Source: Sulfurimonas sp. (GTDB taxonomy: Bacteria; Campylobacterota; Campylobacteria; Campylobacterales; Sulfurimonadaceae). From it: 64,000 nt of DNA. Location: positions 18,055 through 82,054 of the forward strand of contig VMSZ01000068.1 in assembly GCA_013791885.1 (NCBI GenBank), given 5' to 3'. The position numbers and the translations under genes were made by a program. Below, piece by piece: positions 11,680-20,082 of this stretch (its first letter is position 1; every line of letters starts with the position of its first letter). Below the pieces are notes generated by a model. That model ran no database searches. It was given only the letters and a program-made list of their open reading frames with translations, and was not told where the DNA came from.

Positions 11680-12162
11680 ATGGATAGCCAAACAAATAAC
11701 ATTGACGACAGATACAGACTTTTAGATAAGAGTATGAAAAAATTGGGTTATGATAAGCATGCTTTAATTGAAACTCTTCACAGCGCTCAAGAAACTTTTG
11801 GCTACCTTGATAAAGAGACACTCAAATTCATCGCAAAAAGATTAAAATCCCCCTATTCCAAAGTGTATGGTGTGGCAACTTTTTACCACTACTTCAGACT
11901 CAAACCAAAAGGCAAACATAATGCAGTCGTCTGTTTAGGCACGGCATGTTACATCAAAGGTTCCAAAAAAATTCTTGAGCAGTTTGAAAAAAAATTCAAC
12001 ATTAAAGTCGGAGAGACAACAAAAGACGGACTGCTTTCACTCTTAAGTGCAAGGTGTGTCGGTTCATGTTCCATAGCGCCTGTTGTTGTTTGTGACAATA
12101 AAGCCAAGGGCAACTTAACCCTAGAGAGTGCACTTTGTGAAATCGAGGAGATGTTAAAATGA
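11680..12162 (+). CDS. hoxE: HoxE/NuoE-like [2Fe-2S] diaphorase subunit of bidirectional hydrogenase
   Basis: LHSAQETFGYLDKETLKFIAKRLKSPYSKVYGVATFYHYFRLKPKGKH, C-x4-C ... C-x3-C pattern (CLGTACYIKG...ARCVGSC). Confidence 0.88.
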   Translation: MDSQTNNIDDRYRLLDKSMKKLGYDKHALIETLHSAQETFGYLDKETLKFIAKRLKSPYSKVYGVATFYHYFRLKPKGKHNAVVCLGTACYIKGSKKILEQFEKKFNIKVGETTKDGLLSLLSARCVGSCSIAPVVVCDNKAKGNLTLESALCEIEEMLK

Positions 12163-13778
12163 TAAGCTCAATTTTAGAACTCAAAGCCCTTGCAGATACA
12201 AAAAAATGTAAGGAGCAGAGCTGTCAAGAAGAGCTTCGGGTATGTATCGGGAGTTCCTGTAATTCTCTTGGTTCAGAAGCTCTGAAAGAGGCTCTTGCAG
12301 AAGAAATACAAACGCAGGGTTTGGCTGAAAAATGTAGAGTCAAAGGAGTCGGTTGTAACGGACTTTGTGCTCAAGCACCTTTAATCTCACACTGCAACAG
12401 AGCCACGAAACAGAGTACACTTTATGAAGAAGTCCAAAACGCAGATATAAAAGAACTCGTCCAAAGCGTGCAAAACGCAACAAAGCTCGATATCAAACAG
12501 TGTGATATGAATCAGCCTTTTTTTGCTTCTCAAACAAAAATCGTCTTAGAAAACGCAGGCTTTATAGACCCTGATGACATCGAGGATTACATCGCCCATG
12601 ATGGATATTTGACCCTCTTTAAAGTGCTTGATGAAAAAGAACCTTATGAAGTCATTGAAGAGGTCAAAAAGAGCGGACTGCGCGGTCGTGGTGGCGGAGG
12701 CTACCACACAGGCCTCAAATGGGAAAGTGTTGCAAAAGTCCAAAGCGAACAAAAATATATTATCTGTAACGGTGATGAGGGCGATCCTGGTGCGTTTATG
12801 GACAGAGCGCTTATGGAAGCAGATCCGCATAGAGTTTTAGAGGGTATGCTTATTGCCGGTTATGCGTGTGGGGCAAATATGGGCTATATTTATGTTCGCG
12901 CAGAATATCCTGTTGCCGTAGAAAAACTCTCTCATGCCATTAAGCAGGCTAAAAAGTACGGATTCCTCGGAGAGAATATTGCCCACAGTAACTTCTCGTT
13001 TAATATTGAAATTCGTTTGGGTGCAGGAGCATTTGTATGCGGTGAAGCGACTGCACTTATTACTTCCATAGAAGGAAATCGTGGCAATCCAAGACAAAAA
13101 CCGCCTCATCTTAGTGATTACGGACTTTATGGTGAACCGACTGTTTTAAACAATGTTGAAACTTTGGCAAACATCGTCCCCATACTCAAAAATGGCGGAG
13201 AGTGGTTTAGAACGATAGGCACTGCAAATTCGAGCGGAACCAAAGTTTTTGCACTTACGGGGCATATAAAAAACAGCGGTTTGGTAGAGGTTGCCATGGG
13301 AACAACGTTGCGTACGCTTATTTATGAAATTGGCGGTGGCATACCCAATGGCAAAAAACTCAAAGCTATCCAGACCGGAGGACCGAGCGGAGGCTGCATT
13401 CCTGAGTCGCTTTTAGACTTGGAGGTAGATTACGAGTCCCTTAAAAATGTCGGTTCCATTATGGGAAGCGGAGGAATGATAGTTATTGATGAAAGCTCAA
13501 ACATGGTCGAACTTGCAAGGTTTTTTATGGATTTTTGTAAAAGTGAATCTTGTGGAAAGTGTGTGCCTTGCCGTGTCGGAACGACACAACTTACGAATCT
13601 TCTTGATAAATTCATTAACAAAAACGCAACACAAGAAGACTATATACTTCTCAAAGAGATGTGTCATGTTGTTAAAGATACGAGCCTTTGCGGACTTGGG
13701 CAGACTGCTCCGAATCCAGTACTGAGTACACTCAAATATTTTGAGAGTGAGTATTTAGAAGGGATACGTCATGATTAA
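12159..13778 (+). CDS. hoxF: HoxF/NuoF-like FMN-NAD(H) diaphorase subunit
   Basis: GLRGRGGGGYHTGLKWE, CNGDEGDPGAFMDR, SCGKCVPCRVGTTQL; N-terminal thioredoxin-like [2Fe-2S] region. Confidence 0.92.
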   Translation: MISSILELKALADTKKCKEQSCQEELRVCIGSSCNSLGSEALKEALAEEIQTQGLAEKCRVKGVGCNGLCAQAPLISHCNRATKQSTLYEEVQNADIKELVQSVQNATKLDIKQCDMNQPFFASQTKIVLENAGFIDPDDIEDYIAHDGYLTLFKVLDEKEPYEVIEEVKKSGLRGRGGGGYHTGLKWESVAKVQSEQKYIICNGDEGDPGAFMDRALMEADPHRVLEGMLIAGYACGANMGYIYVRAEYPVAVEKLSHAIKQAKKYGFLGENIAHSNFSFNIEIRLGAGAFVCGEATALITSIEGNRGNPRQKPPHLSDYGLYGEPTVLNNVETLANIVPILKNGGEWFRTIGTANSSGTKVFALTGHIKNSGLVEVAMGTTLRTLIYEIGGGIPNGKKLKAIQTGGPSGGCIPESLLDLEVDYESLKNVGSIMGSGGMIVIDESSNMVELARFFMDFCKSESCGKCVPCRVGTTQLTNLLDKFINKNATQEDYILLKEMCHVVKDTSLCGLGQTAPNPVLSTLKYFESEYLEGIRHD

Positions 13779-14493
13779 ACAAAAAGTCAGAGTCAAAACA
13801 TTTAAAATCAACGGTCTTGATGTCACAGGACAATCTAACCAAACAGTTCTCGAAGTCGCGCGCGATAATAACATTGAAATACCGACGCTGTGTTATCTCG
13901 AAGGACTTAGCTGTGTCGGCTCATGCAGAATGTGTATAGTAGAAGTCAAAGGAAGTGACTCACTCATCCCTTCATGTACAGCAAAAATAAAAGAAGGGAT
14001 GCAAGTCACAACGACTTCACCCAGAATTGAAGCCAACAGAAAAATGATTCTCTCTATGCTTTTTAGCGAGCGAACACATACTTGCAGTGTTTGCGTTTCA
14101 AACGGAGATTGTGAACTGCAGGATAAAGCTCCCGAGCTTGGCCTTGAGCATTCCAATGTACCCTACCTAAACGCAAGATTTGAAATCGATGCTTCCCATA
14201 AAAATTTTGTTCATGACCCAAACAGATGTATTCTCTGTTCTCGTTGTATTCGTGTTTGTGATGAAGTCGAAGGTGCACATGCCCTTGATATAGTCGATAG
14301 AGGTATCAACTCGAGAATTATCCACGATATGGATGAGCCTTGGTCTGAGAGTTTAAGCTGTACAAGCTGTGGAAAATGCGTTTATGTCTGCCCAACAGGA
14401 GCTCTGTTTGAAAAAGATATTACTCCGGATGAAGCCATTAAAAAACGCGAGATAATCACTGAACTCTTAAAACGCAGGGGACATCATGAATAA
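13771..14493 (+). CDS. hoxU: HoxU-like diaphorase Fe-S subunit
   Basis: [2Fe-2S] N-terminus (CYLEGLSCVGSCRMCIVEVKG), HTCSVCVSNGDCELQDKA, two 4Fe-4S motifs CILCSRCIRVC and CTSCGKCVYVCPTG. Confidence 0.92.
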   Translation: MIKQKVRVKTFKINGLDVTGQSNQTVLEVARDNNIEIPTLCYLEGLSCVGSCRMCIVEVKGSDSLIPSCTAKIKEGMQVTTTSPRIEANRKMILSMLFSERTHTCSVCVSNGDCELQDKAPELGLEHSNVPYLNARFEIDASHKNFVHDPNRCILCSRCIRVCDEVEGAHALDIVDRGINSRIIHDMDEPWSESLSCTSCGKCVYVCPTGALFEKDITPDEAIKKREIITELLKRRGHHE

Positions 14494-15025
14494 GATACGA
14501 TTGGCCACACTTTGGCTTGACGGATGTTCGGGCTGTCACATGTCTATTTTAGACATGGATGAAAAGCTCGTTGAAATTGCCCAGTATGTAGATGTCGTAT
14601 ACAGTCCCTATGTTGATACAAAAGAGTTTCCAGAGAATGTTGATTTAACTATTGTCGAAGGTGCTCTTAGCAGTGACCATGACATAGAACTCATTCAAAA
14701 AATACGCCAAAACTCCAAACTTATTTTAGCTCTTGGAGATTGTGCCATCACGGGTAATATCTCTGCTATGAAAAATCTTTTCGGCTCCGAGGCTGTTTTA
14801 GAACGTGGCTATTTTGAACTTGCAGATGAAAACAAAAGTGAAGCCTATCCATCTCAAATAGTTCCAAAACTTTTAGACAAAGTCTTACCTTTACATGAAG
14901 TAGTAAAAGTGGACTACTTTTTACCGGGGTGCCCTACTCCCTCACAAGCAATTTACGAAATGCTCAAAGCTTTGATTGAAGGTAAAGAGATAAATATCAG
15001 CGACTATACAAGGTTTGGAAAATGA
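14486..15025 (+). CDS. hoxY: HoxY [NiFe]-hydrogenase small subunit
   Basis: LWLDGCSGCHMSILDMDE, LGDCAITGNI, FLPGCPTPSQAIYEML. Confidence 0.93.
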   Translation: MNKIRLATLWLDGCSGCHMSILDMDEKLVEIAQYVDVVYSPYVDTKEFPENVDLTIVEGALSSDHDIELIQKIRQNSKLILALGDCAITGNISAMKNLFGSEAVLERGYFELADENKSEAYPSQIVPKLLDKVLPLHEVVKVDYFLPGCPTPSQAIYEMLKALIEGKEINISDYTRFGK

Positions 15026-16446
15026 AAAAAATAGTTATTGACCCTGTCACACGTATAGAAGGTCACGCAAAAATAACCATAGATTTGGATGAGAACAACA
15101 AAGTGAGTGATGCCAAAATTCATGTTACGCAGTTTCGGGGTTTTGAGAAGTTTTGCGAAGGGCAACTCTATTCACAAATGCCGGCTTTAACGGCACGAAC
15201 CTGCGGCATTTGTCCCGTAAGTCATGCTATTTCTTCGACGAAGGCTTGTGATGAACTTTTAGGTGTAACACCCCCTCAGGCTGGAATAAATCTAAGAAAA
15301 ATCATTAACCTTGCTCAGATTTTGCAATCACATACTCTGAGTTTTTTTCATCTCAGCTCTCCTGATTTTATTTACGGTTTCGATGCAAAAAAAGAAGATA
15401 GAAACATTTTTAAAATGATGCAAACGCATCCTCAGATGGCAAAAGACGGAATTACACTGCGAGCTTTTGGACAAAAAATAATCTCTGCACTGGGGGGAAA
15501 ACGCATTCACCCTGATGGGCTTGTCCCCGGAGGCGTCGAAAAGAGTCTCGATACGCAGACGAGAGATTTAATACTCCAAGAAATTCCGGATGCTATGAAA
15601 ATCGCTCAAGAGACTCTTACATTTTTCAAAGAAAATCTTCACAAGTTTCAAAAAGAGATAGACTCATTCGGAGTGTTCCCTTCACTTTTTATGGCGCTTG
15701 TAGATAAAGAGGGAAATCTCGAACATTATGACGGAGCTTTGAAGTTCATTGACAGCGAGGGAAATGTTTTACATGAAGGAATTGAACCAGGCAGATATAA
15801 AGAGTTTATAGGCGAAGCTGTAGAAAGTGACAGTTACCTAAAATCTCCCTACTATAAGCCTCTTGGCTATCCGCAGGGAATGTACAGAGTCGGAGCGCTT
15901 GCAAGACTCAACATTGCCAAAGCCTGCGGCACTCCAAAAGCAGATGAAGAGTTAAAGAATTTTAAAAACTTAAACGCAGGGAAACCTGTTTTAAACTCTT
16001 TTTATTACCACTATGCACGCCTCATTGAGATGATTTATGCCATAGAGAAGATAGAAGAACTGTTAAAAATTGATGCGAGTATGGGTGATTCTCTTCATCT
16101 AACTTCAAAAATTATAAAAACGCAGGCGGTAGGCTGTTCAGAAGCCCCTCGCGGCACACTTTTTCATGACTACGAAGTGGACAAAAACGGCATAATTCAA
16201 CAAGTAAACCTCATCATTGCAACAGGAAATAATAACCTTGCAATGAACGCAGGGGTCAAGCAGGTTGCCCAGACTTTTGTAGACCCAAACAGTGTCACAG
16301 ACGGAGCACTCAACCGTGTCGAAGCACTCATTCGCTGTTATGACCCATGCCTGAGCTGTTCAACGCACGCACTTGGCATCGTCTCTTCAAACATCGAGCT
16401 TCGAGACCACAACAAAAAAATTATCCGAATTTTTACGCGTAACTAA
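15022..16446 (+). CDS. hoxH: HoxH [NiFe]-hydrogenase large subunit
   Basis: DPVTRIEGHAKITIDLD, RTCGICPVSHAIS, C-terminal DPCLSCSTHAL followed by extension. Confidence 0.96.
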   Translation: MKKIVIDPVTRIEGHAKITIDLDENNKVSDAKIHVTQFRGFEKFCEGQLYSQMPALTARTCGICPVSHAISSTKACDELLGVTPPQAGINLRKIINLAQILQSHTLSFFHLSSPDFIYGFDAKKEDRNIFKMMQTHPQMAKDGITLRAFGQKIISALGGKRIHPDGLVPGGVEKSLDTQTRDLILQEIPDAMKIAQETLTFFKENLHKFQKEIDSFGVFPSLFMALVDKEGNLEHYDGALKFIDSEGNVLHEGIEPGRYKEFIGEAVESDSYLKSPYYKPLGYPQGMYRVGALARLNIAKACGTPKADEELKNFKNLNAGKPVLNSFYYHYARLIEMIYAIEKIEELLKIDASMGDSLHLTSKIIKTQAVGCSEAPRGTLFHDYEVDKNGIIQQVNLIIATGNNNLAMNAGVKQVAQTFVDPNSVTDGALNRVEALIRCYDPCLSCSTHALGIVSSNIELRDHNKKIIRIFTRN

Positions 16447-16868
16447 TGCGGGTGATTATTGGCTATGGAAATACGCTTCGGGGTGAAGATGCTTTTGGAG
16501 TGGATGTTTTAAAAGAGCTTGAAAAATTTGAGCCTAAAGAGACTACGCTAGTGACTGCGTTTGCGCTAATACCCGAGTTAATTTTAGAACTTTTAGAAGC
16601 GGATGAAGTTGTGTTTGTTGATGCCTGTTACTCAAAAACCGACCATTATGCTTTGGCGTGTAATATGTTAATACAACAAACACCACAATTTAGTCATCAT
16701 ATAAGCCCAGAAATACTCATAAGTATGCTCAAGACACTCTATAACAGACAGCCAAAGTATTTTATTTATTCTATGTTCAGTAACAGCTATGAAAAAATAA
16801 AAAATAAAAGTAAATACCAAAAGTGTATATACACACTCGCACTACATCTAGCTGCGCATAAAGAATGA
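16446..16868 (+). CDS. hoxW: hydrogenase maturation protease (HoxW-like)
   Basis: VIIGYGNTLRGEDAFGVDVLKEL ... EADEVVFVDACYSKT; immediately after hoxH (TAATG overlap). Confidence 0.85.
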   Translation: MRVIIGYGNTLRGEDAFGVDVLKELEKFEPKETTLVTAFALIPELILELLEADEVVFVDACYSKTDHYALACNMLIQQTPQFSHHISPEILISMLKTLYNRQPKYFIYSMFSNSYEKIKNKSKYQKCIYTLALHLAAHKE

Positions 16869-17003
16869 ATTAGGGATACTGCCATAATTGCTACATCTTT
16901 TCTTTCTCACCTTTTTTCTTGACACTTTTTTCACCTCATCTGAGAATAAATTTTTACTCTTTTCTAACTATTAAAAAATTGTATAAATACAAAAATCTTT
17001 ATG

Positions 17004-17019
17004 TCACCCCAATGGGTGA
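17004..17019 (+). promoter_or_regulatory. inverted repeat TCACCC-caat-GGGTGA upstream of surface lipoprotein gene
   Basis: Perfect 6-bp stem, 4-nt loop, 55 nt before the ATG at 17075. Confidence 0.35.
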
Positions 17020-17074
17020 TGTATCAAAATAGATATTGTCGTACCCTACTAGTATAGACTTTAAGGAGTTTGGT

Positions 17075-19564
17075 ATGAAAACAGTTAAAATGAGAGCTTT
17101 GATTCTCTTCTTTTTAAGTATTGTGTTAGTCTCTTTAACAGGTTGTATTTATGATCACGATGGCAATACCTCACCAATAGCAAACGCTGGGGTAGATCAA
17201 ACAATTCGCTTTGGAGAGTCAGTGACACTCAGCGGAAGTGGCAGCAGCGACCCGGATGGTACTATTGAGTTATATCAATGGTTGGGTGGTCCCATTAATG
17301 AAGAAAGCAATAACCCGACGTCTGTTGTATCAGGTTTAGCTGAGGGCAATTACACAGTCACATTAACCGTCACAGATAATGAAGGTGCGACTGATACAGA
17401 TACGGTTGTGATTTCAGTAGTTCCCAATCAGCCTCCGGTCGCTCTTGACCAAAATATAACTATGTGGGAAAATACATCACAAGCTATAACGCTAAACGCA
17501 ACTGATGATGGTGATGTAAATAATCTTATATACACTATCGTAAGTTTGCCTAGTTCAGGCGCAGTAACACTCAATGGCAATGTCGCAACATACACGCCAG
17601 ATGCAGACTACAATGGTGCAGACAGTTTTACCTTTAAAGTGAATGACGGTGTTCAAGATTCAGCAACAGCAACCGTAGCTATAACTATCAACAATCAAGT
17701 CTCAACAGCGACCTTTGTCATTACAGTAAAAACTGACAATGTCGGCAGTTCCTCCGATACACAGTTTGAAATACCGACAACAGGCGTAGGGTATAACTAC
17801 AGTGTCGATTGTGACCATGATGGAATAGACGAGGCCACTGGACAAACCAGTAACTACACTTGTAACTATGCATCTGCCGGAACTTATACTATTGACATTA
17901 AAGGTGATTTCCCGAGAATTTTTTTCAATGGTTATATGGTTGGTATAGGTGACCACGAGAAACTCCTATCAATTGATCAGTGGGGAGAGGGACAATGGAC
18001 ATCTATGGATCGTGCTTTTAGGGGATGTTCTAATATGGTTGTGAACGCTTCGGACATTCCTGACCTTTCCCTTGTAACGGAAACCCGTTACATGTTCTCT
18101 ATGATTTCAGGAATAAATCAGGATTTAAACGATTGGAATGTAAGTAATGTGACCAATATGGATTCTATGTTTCAAGGAATTTCATCTTTTAATAAACCCA
18201 TTGGGAATTGGGATGTTAGTAATGCCACAAATATGAGAGCAATATTTGCTGGAGCATCTGATTTCAATCAAAGTTTAAATTCATGGAATGTAAGCAATGT
18301 GCTCATTATGGACAATATGTTTCATGGTGCGACGAGTTTTGATCAAGACATCAGCTCTTGGAATACCGGCAGTGTGACAAGTATGATTTATATGTTTAGC
18401 GGAGCTTCTTCATTTAACCAACCTATTGGTTCCTGGAATGTTGCAAATGTCACAGATATGCAGTATATGTTTCGTGACGCCGTCTTATTTAATCAAGCCT
18501 TAAATAACTGGGATGTTTCAAAAGTCACAATAATGACAGGGATGTTTACTGGAGCTTCTGCATTTAATCAGCCGCTTAACAATTGGGTAGTTAGTAGTGC
18601 TGTTGATATGAGTCATATGTTTAGCGGTGCTGCGAGTTTTAACCAAGATATTAGTTCTTGGGATGTAAGCAGTGCAACGACTATGAGGTATATGTTTGCC
18701 AGCGCTCTTTCTTTTAACCAGAATATAGATGCTTGGGATGTCAGCAGTGTTGCTAATATGGATGGCATGTTTAACACAGCTTCTGCCTTTAGTCAAGATT
18801 TGACTTCATGGGATGTCAGCAGTGTCACAGACATGAGCAACATGTTTTACAATACTGCTTCTTTTGATAATAATATTAGTAATTGGGACGTAAGTGCCGT
18901 AACGACTATGCGAGCTATGTTTGGAGGATTTAGCTCTATTTTCAATCAAGATATTAGTTCATGGGATGTAAGCGCTGTCACGAATATGTATTATATGTTC
19001 CAAAATAATCATCTTTTCAACCAAGATATAAGTTCATGGAATGTGAGCGCTGTAACAAATATGAATAGTATGTTTTGGGGTGCTTCTGCTTTTAATCAAG
19101 CAATTGACAGTTGGGTAGTTAGCAGTGTTACGGATATGACAGCAATGTTTCTAAATGCTTCTGCTTTCAATCAAGACATAAGTGGTTGGGATGTAAGCAG
19201 TGTAACTACGATGGACAGTATGTTCTATCAGGCCAGTGCCTTCAACCAAAACTTAAGCACTTGGAATGTAAGAAATGTAACAAATATGCGATGGATGTTT
19301 TATAATACACCATTTGACCAAGACATTGGTTCTTGGGATGTGAGCCAAGTGACAAATATGGAATCAATGTTTAATGGTGCCACTCTGTCCACTCCAAATT
19401 ACGATGCATTGCTAATCGGTTGGGATGCTCAAAATCTTCAACCGAATGTTACATTTGATGGTGGAAACAGTCAATACAGTGCAGGTGCAGCAGAAGATGC
19501 TAGAGCGTATATGATAGCAACTGATGGCTGGACTATTACAGATGGTGGATTGGCAACACCGTAG
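17075..19564 (+). CDS. surface lipoprotein with PKD, Ig/cadherin-like and DUF285 (BspA-type) repeats
   Basis: Lipobox LTGC after hydrophobic signal (MKTVKMRALILFFLSIVLVSLTGCIYD); PKD ANAGVDQTIRFGESVTLSGSGSSDPDG; about 17 copies of 'NQDISSWDVSSVTNMxxMFxGASAF'; SD AAGGAG before ATG 17075 (track start 17036 rejected). Confidence 0.88.
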   Translation: MKTVKMRALILFFLSIVLVSLTGCIYDHDGNTSPIANAGVDQTIRFGESVTLSGSGSSDPDGTIELYQWLGGPINEESNNPTSVVSGLAEGNYTVTLTVTDNEGATDTDTVVISVVPNQPPVALDQNITMWENTSQAITLNATDDGDVNNLIYTIVSLPSSGAVTLNGNVATYTPDADYNGADSFTFKVNDGVQDSATATVAITINNQVSTATFVITVKTDNVGSSSDTQFEIPTTGVGYNYSVDCDHDGIDEATGQTSNYTCNYASAGTYTIDIKGDFPRIFFNGYMVGIGDHEKLLSIDQWGEGQWTSMDRAFRGCSNMVVNASDIPDLSLVTETRYMFSMISGINQDLNDWNVSNVTNMDSMFQGISSFNKPIGNWDVSNATNMRAIFAGASDFNQSLNSWNVSNVLIMDNMFHGATSFDQDISSWNTGSVTSMIYMFSGASSFNQPIGSWNVANVTDMQYMFRDAVLFNQALNNWDVSKVTIMTGMFTGASAFNQPLNNWVVSSAVDMSHMFSGAASFNQDISSWDVSSATTMRYMFASALSFNQNIDAWDVSSVANMDGMFNTASAFSQDLTSWDVSSVTDMSNMFYNTASFDNNISNWDVSAVTTMRAMFGGFSSIFNQDISSWDVSAVTNMYYMFQNNHLFNQDISSWNVSAVTNMNSMFWGASAFNQAIDSWVVSSVTDMTAMFLNASAFNQDISGWDVSSVTTMDSMFYQASAFNQNLSTWNVRNVTNMRWMFYNTPFDQDIGSWDVSQVTNMESMFNGATLSTPNYDALLIGWDAQNLQPNVTFDGGNSQYSAGAAEDARAYMIATDGWTITDGGLATP
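18120..19385 (+). repeat. tandem ~75-bp coding repeats (about 17 units of ~25 aa, DUF285)
   Basis: Regularly spaced 'tgggatgtaagcagtgt.acgaatatg...atgttt' units in the lipoprotein gene. Confidence 0.9.
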
Positions 19565-19591
19565 ATTTACTTCTCTTCTGCAGTCGTTCAT

Positions 19592-19630
19592 AGCAAAAAC
19601 AGTGTCGCTTCATGTGATGCTGTTTTTGCT
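19592..19630 (+). terminator. strong hairpin downstream of the DUF285 lipoprotein gene
   Basis: AGCAAAAACAGTGTCGC-ttcat-GTGATGCTGTTTTTGCT; ~17-bp stem (11 perfect outer pairs), A/T-rich arms give a bidirectional terminator appearance. Confidence 0.7.
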
Positions 19631-19718
19631 GATTAAAGATTTACAATCTTTTCTTCTGCTAACACAACACTAACTCTCTCTTGTTAAACTTTCTCCATCT
19701 TAAACACAAAGGATTAAC

Positions 19719-19853
19719 ATGAAAAAATTTACAGCGATATTACTGGTATTAGCAGCTTTAGCTTCGAGTGCATTTGCACATCACAATTCTCCATCAGATG
19801 AAGCAGGTGGGTATATTGCAGATGTTTCAGGTCACTTAGACTTAGTTTTCTAA
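19719..19853 (+). CDS. 44-aa secreted small peptide, unknown function
   Basis: MKKFTAILLVLAALASSAFAHHNSPSDEAGGYIADVSGHLDLVF*; clear signal peptide with AFA|HH cleavage site; AAAGGA SD; own terminator; not in the ORF track (too short). Confidence 0.75.
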   Translation: MKKFTAILLVLAALASSAFAHHNSPSDEAGGYIADVSGHLDLVF

Positions 19854-19859
19854 TATTTG

Positions 19860-19890
19860 AGGCGTGGTTTCCCCCCCCTTCCACGCCTTT
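19860..19890 (+). terminator. rho-independent terminator after the 44-aa peptide
   Basis: AGGCGTGG-tttcccccccctt-CCACGCCT followed by a pyrimidine/T-rich tract. Confidence 0.8.
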
Positions 19891-20082
19891 CGCTTTATCT
19901 CTTTTAAAATCTCACACATACAACACAATCTCTCAATCGTAAGACTTAGCCCAAATAATCACAAAACACCAAATTAAAGAATGTAGCAAAGTGAACCAGC
20001 TTTGTTTATTAATAAAAAAGCAGTGGAGTTGATTATGTGTAAAAAGATACTAGAGCTCTACAAAGAGAGCAATAGGAGTTGC

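Noticed and set aside
11680-14493. Possible complex I (nuoEFG) genes
   Set aside because: Followed immediately by HoxY, HoxH and a hydrogenase protease; HoxU is short (240 aa) and lacks the NuoG molybdopterin-like domain.
18120-19385. Regular repeats that might suggest a CRISPR or satellite array
   Set aside because: Repeats are in-frame coding units (~75 bp, diverged, no unique spacers) encoding DUF285 repeats.
19868-19880. C8 homopolymer as a phase-variation tract
   Set aside because: Lies in the loop of a terminator outside any CDS, so no frame switching is possible; promoter-spacing effect unlikely.
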